A DNA stretch of 64,000 nucleotides from Hyphomicrobium sp. Lineage in GTDB: Bacteria; Pseudomonadota; Alphaproteobacteria; Rhizobiales; Hyphomicrobiaceae. Made by a program: the position numbers and the translations under genes. The DNA lies in the NCBI GenBank assembly GCA_022844105.1, contig JALHMJ010000006.1, positions 54,110-118,109 of the forward strand, written 5' to 3'. Positions 45,406 through 54,153 of the stretch are shown piece after piece (position 1 is the first letter of the stretch; every line of letters begins with the position of its first letter). A model generated the notes under the pieces. The model was not told where the DNA came from, ran no database searches, and saw only the letters and a list, made by a program, of their open reading frames with translations.

Positions 45406-46095
45406 ATGCCGCTGCCCGATGTTCCGGCCGTTGAGACGGCCGTAATCGAGATGACGAATACTTTTCGCGCCCAGAACCGGCTGGGCGTGGTCAAGGCCAG
45501 CCCGGCGCTGACCCGGACGGCGCGAGCGTATGCGTTGTATCTGGCCAAGTCGGGGGCATTCTCGCACACCGCCGACAATCGCGACGTCGGTGATCGGGCG
45601 TCGTCATCGGGCTACCAATGGTGCTCGATTGGGGAAAACCTGGCGTTAAATCTGGACAGCAGCGGGTTTGAAACGCGCGATCTCGCCCGTCAAACCGTGG
45701 AAGGATGGATCAACTCGCCCGCACACAAGGAGAACATGCTCGGGCCCGACTACACGGAGATCGGCGTCGGAGTGGTGCAGGCTCCGGACAAAAATCCGAA
45801 ATTCATCACGGTCCAGGTTTTCGGCCGGCCGCAGTCGGCGAAGTACACGTTTCAGATCGCCAACTCAGCGGGCGTTCCCGTCAGCTACGTGTTCAGCGGC
45901 GAACCGCACGACATCAACCCGAGAATGAGCGTGACGCACACCGCTTGCGTACCCAGCGCACTTGATTTCGTCAAGGCAGGCGCCAAGCCGGTTAGCGCGC
46001 GTTTCGAAGCGAGCGACCAGACGATCTACACGCTGAAAGGTGATGCGAAGAGCGGGATCAAGGTCGAATTGTCGAAGCGCGCGACGCTGGATTGA
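45406..46095 (+). CDS. CAP/SCP-domain protein
   Basis: The roughly 229-residue protein is a CAP (cysteine-rich secretory, antigen 5, PR1) domain with TFRAQNRLGVV, ARAYALYLAKSGAFSHTADN, the GENLALN strand and HKENMLGPDYTEIGVGV, followed by a C-terminal strand-rich tail. CAP proteins are usually secreted and bind lipids or cell wall. No signal peptide is visible from the ATG at 45406, and the open frame upstream does not add one. The start is therefore doubtful. Confidence 0.82.
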   Translation: MPLPDVPAVETAVIEMTNTFRAQNRLGVVKASPALTRTARAYALYLAKSGAFSHTADNRDVGDRASSSGYQWCSIGENLALNLDSSGFETRDLARQTVEGWINSPAHKENMLGPDYTEIGVGVVQAPDKNPKFITVQVFGRPQSAKYTFQIANSAGVPVSYVFSGEPHDINPRMSVTHTACVPSALDFVKAGAKPVSARFEASDQTIYTLKGDAKSGIKVELSKRATLD

Positions 46096-46102
46096 GCCAA
46101 CA

Positions 46103-46822
46103 TCACCGGTCGATGTGGGTGAGAATGCGGGCGCGGGATTCGGGCAGCCCCTCGCCCTTCGGGGCCAACACGCGCTGCTCGAGGAAAAAGCCGGTCAGTG
46201 CAAAGCCGGCGGCCACGTCGTCGCGCGTCGCGTGGCGGTCGCGGGCGGATGTCAGGAAGCGCGGCAGAGCCAGCATGCGATCTTTATAGGGTTCGCCGGC
46301 CGATTCCGACACCGCACGGCCCGATTTCGGCGAAACGTAAATCAACTGATCGTTGACGCCGGTCGCGGCGCACGCGCTCAAATCCAGTCCAAAACCCAGT
46401 TCCTGCAAGAGCGACAGTTCCCAGCGCACCATCAGGGCCGGCCAGACGGTCGGATCATCGAGAAAGCCCAATACGAAGAGCGTCACTTCGTAGAGCGCGG
46501 GATGGGGATCGCGTTCGGGCAGGAGGCGGGCCAGCGCGCACATCGAGGTGAGACCGGCGAGCGCTGCGGGATCATCCATCGCGGAGGCGGCATAGCCGCG
46601 TCGCAGTTCGACCGACATGTGGCCGAGGTGTTCGGCGAGTCTCGCCTTCCAGGTGGCATCAACGTGATTGCCCATTTGCAGCGTCGGCCGCGCCTTGCGC
46701 GAACGGCCGCCGTGGACGAGGCCGGAATGGCGACCGTGGGAGCGCGTAAAGAGGTCGACGACGGCGGCTGTTTCGCCATGCGACCGCACGCTGAGGACAA
46801 TTGCTTCGTCCGACCATTCCAT
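46103..46822 (-). CDS. recO: DNA repair protein RecO
   Basis: RecO helps load RecA at gaps. The 239-residue protein has an N-terminal OB fold (EAIVLSVRSHGETAAVVDLFTRSHGRH) and the helical RecO_C domain with ALYEVTLFVLGFLDD and a single Cys region rather than a zinc site. It is 55 bases downstream of era and ends the same-strand core run. Confidence 0.93.
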   Translation of the reverse strand: MEWSDEAIVLSVRSHGETAAVVDLFTRSHGRHSGLVHGGRSRKARPTLQMGNHVDATWKARLAEHLGHMSVELRRGYAASAMDDPAALAGLTSMCALARLLPERDPHPALYEVTLFVLGFLDDPTVWPALMVRWELSLLQELGFGLDLSACAATGVNDQLIYVSPKSGRAVSESAGEPYKDRMLALPRFLTSARDRHATRDDVAAGFALTGFFLEQRVLAPKGEGLPESRARILTHIDR

Positions 46823-46877
46823 GGTTAAGCCTTATCGGGCGGCAACGGCACTGCGCCAAACCCGGCGGAGAGGAGCC

Positions 46878-47819
46878 TCAGTCCTTGGGAAAATCGAGGC
46901 CCATTTCGCGGTAGCGCTCAGGGTCGCTGCCCCAGTTTTCGCGCACCTTGACGAACAAAAACAGGTGTACGTCGTGCTCGATGATCTTGGCCAATTCGTT
47001 GCGGCTCTCGCTGGAGATCTTCTTGACCGTCTGACCGCCCTTGCCGAGCACAATCGCTTTCTGGCTGTCGCGCTCGACATAGATCGTCTGTTCGATGCGC
47101 ACCGAGCCGTTCTTGAAGGTCTTCCAGTCCGTCGTCTCGACGGTTGCGGCGTAAGGCAGTTCCTCGTGCAGATATTTGTAGATTCTCTCGCGGGTCAATT
47201 CGGCGGCGAGCAGACGCAACGGCGCGTCCGATATTTCGTCTTCGGGGTAATGCCAGGGTCCGAGCGGCATACGGTCGGCCAGATATTTCTTCAGATCGGA
47301 AACGCCATTGCCGTCCAATGCGGAAATGAGAAAGACGCGATCGAAGGTCTGCCGTTCGGAAAGCTTGGCGATCAACGGTAAAAGCCGGTCCTTGTCGCTG
47401 ACGCGGTCGACTTTGTTGAGGATCAGGATCTTTGAATGAGGAGCACCGGCGAGTTTGTCCAGAATGCGCTCCAGGTCTTCCTCAATATTCTTGGCGGCAT
47501 CGACGATGAGCGCGACGATATCCGCATCATGCGCTCCGCCCCACGCGGCATCGACCATCGCGCGGTCAAGTCGGCGCTTGGGCCGGAAAATGCCTGGAGT
47601 ATCGATGAAGACGATCTGGCTCTTTGCCTCGATGGTGATGCCGCGCAATGGAACGCGGGTCGTCTGAACCTTGTGCGAAACAATCGAAACCTTGGCGCCG
47701 ACCATCTGATTGACGAGCGTCGACTTGCCCGCGTTCGGCGCGCCGATGACGGCGACGAAGCCGCAGCGAGTCGGCGGTCCGTCCGCGCTCTTTTGGGCGC
47801 TGTGCTCGTTGTCAGACAT
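46878..47819 (-). CDS. era: GTPase Era
   Basis: Era is an essential GTPase in 30S ribosome assembly. The 313-residue protein has G1 GAPNAGKST, G3 DTPGIF, G4 NKVD, SALDGNG as G5, and a C-terminal KH domain with VLGKGGQTVKKI. The start overlaps the rnc stop as TAATG. Confidence 0.97.
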   Translation of the reverse strand: MSDNEHSAQKSADGPPTRCGFVAVIGAPNAGKSTLVNQMVGAKVSIVSHKVQTTRVPLRGITIEAKSQIVFIDTPGIFRPKRRLDRAMVDAAWGGAHDADIVALIVDAAKNIEEDLERILDKLAGAPHSKILILNKVDRVSDKDRLLPLIAKLSERQTFDRVFLISALDGNGVSDLKKYLADRMPLGPWHYPEDEISDAPLRLLAAELTRERIYKYLHEELPYAATVETTDWKTFKNGSVRIEQTIYVERDSQKAIVLGKGGQTVKKISSESRNELAKIIEHDVHLFLFVKVRENWGSDPERYREMGLDFPKD

Positions 47820-48525
47820 TACTGCTCCGATCCATCACGCCCTCGCGCGCCAACAGACTTGCCGCGGCCGCCTGTTCAGCCAGCCGCTTCGATGCGCCTT
47901 CGCCGCGTGCCGGATCGAGCGACCTGATCCTGACTTCGGCCGTAAACATCGGCGCATGATCGGGACCCACACGCGCGACAACGGTGTAAAGCGGCAGCGC
48001 CAGACCGCGTCCCTGGGCCCATTCCTGCAACGCCGTTTTCGGATCGGCAGCGGCCATTTGCGGACGCTGCTCGGTGAGGAGCGGCTCCCAGAGCTTTAAC
48101 ACGACATCGCGCGCCACATCGAACCCGGCTTCGACGAAGATCGCTCCCAAGACTGCCTCGACCGCATCTGCCAGAATGGTGTCCTTGTCGCGGCCGCCAC
48201 TGAATGCTTCGGCTTCCGAGAGGATGAGGCGGGGCCCCAGATCGAGGTCGCGGCCGATCCGGGCACAGGTCTCACCGCGAACGAGGCTATTGTACCGACG
48301 GGCCAACTCACCTTCCTTGGCGGTTGGGAACGTGGCGTTGAGAAACCCCGCAATCGATAGGCCGAGCACACGGTCGCCGACGAATTCGAGACGCTCGTTG
48401 TCGGCTCGTGTCGTCTTGCCGCCGCGAACGCTGGCGTGCGTCAGCGCGCACTCCAGGCTCTGTTCCTTCTTGAACTTGTAGCCGAGCTTTAGCTCGAGAT
48501 CCTTATATTTTCGAGCCTTGAACAC
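47812..48525 (-). CDS. rnc: Ribonuclease III
   Basis: RNase III cuts double-stranded RNA, including rRNA precursors. The 237-residue protein has the catalytic ERLEFVGDRVLGL, the DAVEAVLGAIFVE motif and a C-terminal double-stranded-RNA-binding domain (KTALQEWAQGRG to RLAEQAAAASLL). I chose the GTG at 48525, 11 bases after the lepB stop, because the longer frame runs back through lepB and lacks similarity. The C-terminal end overlaps era. Confidence 0.94.
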   Translation of the reverse strand: MFKARKYKDLELKLGYKFKKEQSLECALTHASVRGGKTTRADNERLEFVGDRVLGLSIAGFLNATFPTAKEGELARRYNSLVRGETCARIGRDLDLGPRLILSEAEAFSGGRDKDTILADAVEAVLGAIFVEAGFDVARDVVLKLWEPLLTEQRPQMAAADPKTALQEWAQGRGLALPLYTVVARVGPDHAPMFTAEVRIRSLDPARGEGASKRLAEQAAAASLLAREGVMDRSSNV

Positions 48526-48535
48526 CAGGGCCCCG

Positions 48536-49306
48536 TCAGCGCACGAGAGTGAAGAACCGGTTCCAGCGAATGTCGAACGGCCAGGTCCAGGGGCTGGTCC
48601 AGCGCAGCGCGTTCGGCTCATCGACGGCGGCGGAGAAGAAAATGATTTCGGCGCGGCCGACGAGGTTTTCAAACGGGACGTAGCCGACGGCACGCTGGGC
48701 GCGGCTGTCGGTGGAGTTGTCCCGATTATCACCCATCATGAAGTAATGCCCCTCGGGAACCTTATAGATACCGACGTTATCGAAAGGTCCATTTTCCTGC
48801 GCGTCGAGGACCGTATAGCTGACACCATTGGGTAGTGTTTCAATGAATGATGGGACCTCGATCGCCTGGCCGTCTTCATCGACGGTTGTAAACGAGCCCT
48901 TCCCTACCTTGGGCACCGCCGTCCCGTTGATGATCAACTGGCCGCCACGGACTTCAATCTCGTCGCCGGGCAGACCGATAACGCGCTTGATGTAGTCGGT
49001 CGAGTTATCGCGTGGGAGTTTGAAGACGACGACATCACCGCGCTCGGGTTCGGATGCAAAAATGCGGCCGGAGAAAATGTCGGGCGAGAATGGAAAAGAG
49101 AAACGGCTGTAGCCGTAGGATAACTTGGAGACGAAAAGGTAGTCCCCAACAAGCAGGGTCTCCTTCATCGAACCGGAAGGAATATTGAAAGGCTGATAGA
49201 AGAATACGCGCACGAACAGTGCGATCGCGAGGGCCTGCAAGACAACGACAAATGTGTCCTGCATGCCGTAATAGCGCGACGACCGCGCGTTCGAATTGGA
49301 CGCCAT
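48536..49306 (-). CDS. lepB: Signal peptidase I
   Basis: LepB cleaves signal peptides from exported proteins. The 256-residue protein has an N-terminal membrane anchor (QALAIALFVRVFFYQPFNIP), the catalytic Ser in PSGSMKETLL, the catalytic Lys in DYIKRVIGLPGD, and MMGDNRDNSTDSR. It follows acpS by about 120 bases on the same strand. Confidence 0.97.
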   Translation of the reverse strand: MASNSNARSSRYYGMQDTFVVVLQALAIALFVRVFFYQPFNIPSGSMKETLLVGDYLFVSKLSYGYSRFSFPFSPDIFSGRIFASEPERGDVVVFKLPRDNSTDYIKRVIGLPGDEIEVRGGQLIINGTAVPKVGKGSFTTVDEDGQAIEVPSFIETLPNGVSYTVLDAQENGPFDNVGIYKVPEGHYFMMGDNRDNSTDSRAQRAVGYVPFENLVGRAEIIFFSAAVDEPNALRWTSPWTWPFDIRWNRFFTLVR

Positions 49307-49426
49307 GATCTCTCCCGTGCCGCCCGCCGCTCGATCTTGCCCGGCGGACGTCTATGCCAGGGCCCGCTATACCGGTTCGCAAGAAGCCGCGCAAATCGGC
49401 ACTCCGACCCAGGTTTATCCCGACGG

Positions 49427-49843
49427 TCAGCCCCTGAGTTCCGCCTTGGTTGCGTAACAAGAAATGATTACAACGGCTTCCGCCAGCGGATAATCGTCTG
49501 TGAGTGTCAAATCTATTTTCGCCAGGTGGCCGTCCGGGGTCAGGCTGGCGAGATGAGCGGCCGCTCCGCCCGTTAACCGGAGCGTGGGACGGCCACTCGG
49601 CAAGTTGACGACACCCATGTCGCGCCAATAGACGCCGCGACGCAAGCCCGTGCCGAGCGCCTTGGCGCAGGCTTCCTTGGCAGCGAAGCGCTTGGCATAG
49701 GAGGCCGCCCGTTCGGCGCGCCGCTCGGACCGGGCCCGCTCTATGTCGGTATAGATGCGGGCAATGAACCGGTCGCCGAAGCGGGACAGCGTCGCCTCAA
49801 TGCGTCGAATATCGATGATATCGTTGCCGATTCCGATGATCAT
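49427..49843 (-). CDS. acpS: Holo-[acyl-carrier-protein] synthase
   Basis: AcpS attaches 4'-phosphopantetheine to ACP. The 138-residue protein has the family start [15 protein letters not shown], the catalytic [14 protein letters not shown] and the late strand segment. Its start overlaps the pdxJ stop as ATGA, so they are co-translated. Confidence 0.96.
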   Translation of the reverse strand: MIIGIGNDIIDIRRIEATLSRFGDRFIARIYTDIERARSERRAERAASYAKRFAAKEACAKALGTGLRRGVYWRDMGVVNLPSGRPTLRLTGGAAAHLASLTPDGHLAKIDLTLTDDYPLAEAVVIISCYATKAELRG

Positions 49844-50616
49844 GGCGCGGCCACGGACGACCGTTTCGATTCAGCGCGGGCCTGATCCATGAGCGTGCGC
49901 ATATGGCGGATGGCCGAATGCAATCCGCCAAAAATCGCCTCGCCGATCAGAAAATGGCCGATGTTGAGTTCGACGATCTGGGGCATGCGGGCGACGGCTG
50001 CGACGGTGTTGTAGGTCAGGCCATGGCCGGCGTGCACTTCGAGCCCGGCGTCGACGGCAAGTGCCGCGGCATGGCGCAATCGTTCGACTTCCTTGGCCGT
50101 TCCCTTGGCATCGTCTTCGAGAGCGCGCTCGCAATATTGGCCGGTATGCAATTCGACAATGTCCGCGCCAACGGCGGCCGAAGCTTCAATGGAGCGCGGA
50201 TCCGCTTCGATGAACAGCGAGACGCGGATGCCGGCGTCGCGCAAGCTGTGAACGATTTTGCGCAGCGGCTCGCCGCCGCGCACGACATCGAGACCGCCTT
50301 CGGTGGTGCGCTCTTCCCGCCGCTCGGGCACGAGGCAACACGCATTGGGAACATGGCGCAGCGCGATCGCCAGCATTTCCTCGGTCGCCGCCATCTCCAA
50401 ATTGAGCGGCCGGGTCAATTCCGATTTGAGACGCGCGATGTCGCGGTCGGAGATGTGGCGGCGGTCTTCGCGCAAGTGCGCGGTGATGCCATCCGCGCCG
50501 GCTTCGACGGCGAGGTGCGCCGCGCGCAGGGGGTCGGGATGGCGGCCGCCGCGCGCATTGCGGATCGTCGCCACGTGATCGATATTAACGCCAAGACGCA
50601 GAAATGGCGGGCTCAT
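49840..50616 (-). CDS. pdxJ: Pyridoxine 5'-phosphate synthase
   Basis: PdxJ closes the pyridoxine ring in the DXP-dependent vitamin B6 pathway. The 258-residue TIM barrel has [17 protein letters not shown], the [13 protein letters not shown] segment, ELHTGQY and [11 protein letters not shown]. An AAGG site lies upstream. The triple palindrome at 50634-50835 lies between it and rsh. Confidence 0.97.
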   Translation of the reverse strand: MSPPFLRLGVNIDHVATIRNARGGRHPDPLRAAHLAVEAGADGITAHLREDRRHISDRDIARLKSELTRPLNLEMAATEEMLAIALRHVPNACCLVPERREERTTEGGLDVVRGGEPLRKIVHSLRDAGIRVSLFIEADPRSIEASAAVGADIVELHTGQYCERALEDDAKGTAKEVERLRHAAALAVDAGLEVHAGHGLTYNTVAAVARMPQIVELNIGHFLIGEAIFGGLHSAIRHMRTLMDQARAESKRSSVAAP

Positions 50617-50633
50617 GTGGGTACCTTATGTTT

Positions 50634-50835
50634 GCGCCCGGCGACTCCGCTGCGCGGAGCCGGCCGCCGGGCGCGAGGGTGCGGAGCCGGCCGCCGGGCG
50701 ATAAGTTTAAGTTCTCATGCGCCCGGCGACTCCGCTGCGCGGAGCCGGCCGCCGGGCACTGCATCATTGCGCCCGGCGACTCCGCTGCGCGGAGCCGGCC
50801 GCCGGGCGCGAGGGTGCGGAGCCGGCCGCCGGGCG
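50634..50835. repeat. Triplicated palindromic element between rsh and pdxJ
   Basis: Three near-identical 40-41-base units start at 50634, 50719 and 50769. Each is a nested palindrome, with outer arms GCGCCCGGCG and CGCCGGGCGC and inner arms CTCCG/CGGAG around CTGCG. Copies 1 and 3 are each followed by an extra 26-base piece that repeats the right half (50675-50700 and 50810-50835). The spacing is unequal (18 and 11 bases). This is REP-like repeat architecture, and it fills nearly the whole gap, ending six bases before the rsh stop. Confidence 0.9.
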
Positions 50836-50841
50836 GGTAAG

Positions 50842-53067
50842 TTATTCAAAAACGCGTTCCACAGCCGAGACGATATCCTTCTGACGCAGGCCGGCGACGA
50901 TACGATTTAAGTGGGCAACGTCATAGACTTCAACCTCGATACGCAATTCGGTGAAGTCGGACGCGCGGCGGATCATTTTAAGGTTGTCAATGTTGCCTTC
51001 CTCTTCGCCGATGACGTCGGCAATTGCGGCCAGCGAACCGGGCCGGTTCGGTGCCGTCACGCTGAGGCGCGCGGGAAAGCGCTCCTGCTTGCCGGGATCG
51101 ATATCCCAGGACATGTCGATCCAACGCTGGTGTTCATACGCCTGCAGGCGCGGCGAACTGATCTGGAATATGCGAATTCCGGCGCCGGGTTCCAGCACGC
51201 CCACAATGCGATCACCGGGCACGGCGCCACCTTCCTCGAAGATCACAGGCACGTCGTCCTTCAGCCCCTTCAAGGCAATGGCCGACGAGAGTTGTGCTGG
51301 ACCCGTTCCAGAGGGCGCGGAGGCACGAACCCGCAATCCCGAAACCTTGGTAAGATCGAGCCAACCACGCAGTGGATTTTCGAGGACGCTCTGGGTTGCC
51401 GCGGCTTGGATGGACTCGGGCGCGATGGCTTTCAGGACATCGGCGGCCGGAAGATCGCCGCGCGCCACGGCCGCGAGCAGTTCGTCCATCGACTTGTAGG
51501 CAAACTTGGACAACACGCGCTTGACGGCATCGTCGGTGTAGATCACATGCGCGGCGTCGAATGCTGCCTTCGCCAGCCGGCGGCCAAGTTCAACATATTG
51601 CCGGCGCACGGCTTCGCGCGCCGAACGGCGAATGGCACTCTGCGCGCGGCCGGTCACGCACAGGCTCTCCCAGGCGGCCGGAGGCACGTGACCTTTGGAC
51701 GTGCGGATCTCCACCTCGTCGCCATTGCGCAAGCGCGTGTCGATCGGCACGTGGCGGCCATTGACGTAGGCGCCGACCGCCGCGTTGCCAACATCCGTGT
51801 GCACGGCATACGCAAAATCCAGTGGCGTTGCTCCGCGCGGCAGTGCGATGAGGCGACCCTTTGGCGTGAAGCAGAACACTTGATCCTGGAACAATTCGAG
51901 CTTCGTATGCTCGAGGAATTCTTCTGGATTGGAACCTTCAAGCAGCGTCTCCACCATGCGGCGCAGCCAGACGTAGGGGCCGTGCTCTTTATCGTCGAGA
52001 GAGGTCATGGAGCCGGCGGCAATGGCGCCCTTGCTCATGTCCTTATAAAGAGCGTGCGCGGCCACGCCGTATTCGGCGACCTGATGCATCAATTGCGTAC
52101 GGATCTGCAATTCGACGCGCTGATGTCGCGGACCGACAACGGTGGTGTGGATCGATTGGTAGTTATTTTGCTTCGGCGTCGAAATGTAGTCCTTGAAGCG
52201 CCCCGGCACGGCCCGCCATGTCGTATGCGCGACGCCCAGAACCCGATAGCAGCCAGCAATATCCTTACTGATGACGCGAAATGCGTAGATGTCCGACAAC
52301 TGCTCCAGCGAGATCTGTTTGTTGTTCATCTTGCCCCAGATCGAGTAGGGCCTTTTTTCGCGTCCCGAAACGTGGGCATCGATCCCGTCTTCGGCGAGCT
52401 TTGCTTTCAGCGCCGTCGCGATTTCATCGACGAGGCCTTCGTTCTTGGAGCGCAGTTCGGTGAGTTTGTCGGTCACTGCCTTGTACGCATCTGGATGCAG
52501 CCAACGAAAGGCATGATCTTCCAACTCGTCACGCATGGCCTGCATGCCCATGCGGCCGGCTAGCGGCGCGTAAATATCAAGTGTTTCTTCCGAAATGCGC
52601 TGGCGACTGCCGGGCTTCATATGCTCCAGCGTGCGCATGTTGTGCAGACGGTCGGCAAGCTTGACCAGAAGAACGCGGATATCGGTCGAGATCGCGATCA
52701 AAAGCTTGCGGAAGTTTTCCGCCTGCTCCGTCTGCTTCGATACAAGATCGAGGCGCTTGATCTTGGTCAGCCCGTCGACGAGGGCGCCGATTTCTGGACC
52801 GAACAGCTGGTCGATTTCCTGTCGCGTTGCATCGGTATCCTCGATGACGTCGTGCAACAGCGCGGTGGCGACTGTCGCGTCGTCGAGCTTGAGGTCGGTC
52901 AGGATCGCGGCAACTTCCAGGGGGTGGGAGAAGTAGGGGTCGCCCGAGGCGCGCTTTTGGTTGCCGTGCGCCTTCATGGCGTAGACATAGGCGCGGTTGA
53001 GCAGCGCTTCACTGGCTTTCGGATCGTACTTTTGAACCCGCTCGACGAGTTCGTATTGGCGCATCAT
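50842..53067 (-). CDS. rsh: Bifunctional (p)ppGpp synthetase/hydrolase
   Basis: Rsh makes and degrades the stringent-response alarmone. The 741-residue protein has an intact HD hydrolase domain (HGNQKRASGDPYFSHPL, LLHDVIEDT), the synthetase core with KRPYSIWGKM and DIYAFRVI, a TGS domain (FTPKGRLIALPRGATPLDFAY) and a C-terminal ACT domain. Both activities should be present. The rpoZ terminator lies upstream, so rsh has its own promoter; the palindromic triplet lies downstream. Confidence 0.96.
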   Translation of the reverse strand: MMRQYELVERVQKYDPKASEALLNRAYVYAMKAHGNQKRASGDPYFSHPLEVAAILTDLKLDDATVATALLHDVIEDTDATRQEIDQLFGPEIGALVDGLTKIKRLDLVSKQTEQAENFRKLLIAISTDIRVLLVKLADRLHNMRTLEHMKPGSRQRISEETLDIYAPLAGRMGMQAMRDELEDHAFRWLHPDAYKAVTDKLTELRSKNEGLVDEIATALKAKLAEDGIDAHVSGREKRPYSIWGKMNNKQISLEQLSDIYAFRVISKDIAGCYRVLGVAHTTWRAVPGRFKDYISTPKQNNYQSIHTTVVGPRHQRVELQIRTQLMHQVAEYGVAAHALYKDMSKGAIAAGSMTSLDDKEHGPYVWLRRMVETLLEGSNPEEFLEHTKLELFQDQVFCFTPKGRLIALPRGATPLDFAYAVHTDVGNAAVGAYVNGRHVPIDTRLRNGDEVEIRTSKGHVPPAAWESLCVTGRAQSAIRRSAREAVRRQYVELGRRLAKAAFDAAHVIYTDDAVKRVLSKFAYKSMDELLAAVARGDLPAADVLKAIAPESIQAAATQSVLENPLRGWLDLTKVSGLRVRASAPSGTGPAQLSSAIALKGLKDDVPVIFEEGGAVPGDRIVGVLEPGAGIRIFQISSPRLQAYEHQRWIDMSWDIDPGKQERFPARLSVTAPNRPGSLAAIADVIGEEEGNIDNLKMIRRASDFTELRIEVEVYDVAHLNRIVAGLRQKDIVSAVERVFE

Positions 53068-53117
53068 GGGTGCAAATGGGTCCTCGGATAGCCGCGGACG
53101 GGAAGTCTAGACGAAAA

Positions 53118-53157
53118 CGCCGCGGCACGCCTCCTTTGCGGAGGCTTGCGCGCGGCG
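53118..53157 (-). terminator. Intrinsic terminator after rpoZ
   Basis: On the minus strand the stem CGCCGCG/CGCGGCG (53118-53124 with 53151-53157) encloses GCCTCC/GGAGGC (53129-53134 with 53140-53145) and is followed by TTTTCG. It lies 43 bases after the rpoZ stop and 51 bases before the rsh start, separating the two transcripts. Confidence 0.8.
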
Positions 53158-53200
53158 GATCACTTCGAGGAGAGGCGGGCCCATCGGCCGACGCCGACGT

Positions 53201-53632
53201 TCAGCGGCCGCGCTCGCGCGGGTTGGCCGGGCCGGTTCCCGACGAGGAGGGTTCTGAGGGGGTCATGCTTTCCAAACCACGCAGCAGCTGCTCTTCGGTC
53301 AGCACGTCAACCTGGGTGTCGCTTGACTGGTCGTCGCGACCCAGGATAGGCGAGCGGCGTTCGATGGCCAGAACGGGGGCGGCACCGGCTTCCGGCTCGT
53401 CCACTTCGACGTTTTTCTGGATCGAGTGAATCAGGCCCTCACGCAAATCGTCAGGCGGAATGGCCTGCTCTGCGATCTCGCGCAAAGCGATGACAGGGTT
53501 TTTGTCGTTTTCCTGGTCAATGGTGACCGGGCTCCCGTTGGCGATGTTGCGGGCGCGGTGGGCGGCCAGAAGAACGAGTTCGAATCGATTGGGGATCTTA
53601 TCGACGCAATCTTCGACTGTGACGCGAGCCAT
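53201..53632 (-). CDS. rpoZ: RNA polymerase omega subunit
   Basis: Omega helps assemble RNA polymerase and contributes to ppGpp binding. The 143-residue protein opens with [28 protein letters not shown] and has the conserved [13 protein letters not shown] segment. The last 60 residues are a low-complexity tail, as often in alphaproteobacteria. It precedes rsh on the same strand. Confidence 0.96.
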   Translation of the reverse strand: MARVTVEDCVDKIPNRFELVLLAAHRARNIANGSPVTIDQENDKNPVIALREIAEQAIPPDDLREGLIHSIQKNVEVDEPEAGAAPVLAIERRSPILGRDDQSSDTQVDVLTEEQLLRGLESMTPSEPSSSGTGPANPRERGR

Positions 53633-54153
53633 CCTGTGTCGTCCTCGATCTTGGGGGTTGCGGGGAACAAATGCCGGGTGCTACCGTTGTACGAACAGTT
53701 TGTGACAGACGGAGCGACGATCTACGGAGACTAGAAACCGCGTCGACGTGACCAAGTTAAAGCACCTATGCATTGGCCAAAAGTTTTTGGGCCGTGCAGA
53801 AGCTGCCGACCCTTTGGCAGTGTTATTGGCATAGGTCAGGCGTTCGCGCAAGCCGGGTGAGCTTGTTAAATCTCGTGTTGCGGCAGCGTTTAGGCGATCA
53901 AAAATCGGCGGAAATCGAGACTAAACGCTTCTTCTTGCAATAAATTAATTCCCCTAATGAACTTTTGTAACTCGCCTTGGGGAAGCTGTTGACCTATATC
54001 AACGTGCGTCAAGCAGCGAATGAAACTTTGAGCTCACGCTGGATTCCATAGTCGGCGTTAATGAAACACTCAGTGTTCGTCCGTGTGCTGCGCTAATAAC
54101 AAGAAAAAAGCTAAACTCGCAGCGCGCGCGACGCGCGACAGGGGCTAACCATT
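53633..54153. other. Long intergenic region rpoZ-NYN with folded elements
   Basis: This 521-base gap has no supported ORF. An 8-bp stem (ACCTATGC 53764-53771 with GCATAGGT 53829-53836) encloses two smaller hairpins (CCAAAAGTTTTTGG, and CTGCC/GGCAG at 53803-53820). A second inverted repeat, AGCGTTTAG/CTAAACGCT, lies at 53885-53929. The right part carries an FNR-like box, listed separately. An RNA element or operator cluster is possible but not shown. Confidence 0.4.
53989..54002 (+). promoter_or_regulatory. Possible FNR/FixK-type binding site
   Basis: TTGACCTATATCAA matches the FNR/FixK consensus TTGAT-N4-ATCAA with one mismatch. It lies 151 bases upstream of the NYN gene. In alphaproteobacteria such sites respond to low oxygen. 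Single-box matches arise by chance, and the distance is long, so this is a candidate only. Confidence 0.4.

Noticed and set aside
50604-50840. Protein frame through the triple palindrome
   Set aside because: The frame only translates the repeat units and has no start signal or similarity. The DNA is better explained as palindromic repeats.
50911-52563. Plus-strand frame (550 codons) opposite rsh
   Set aside because: It is antisense to a complete rsh. No start signal or domain was seen.
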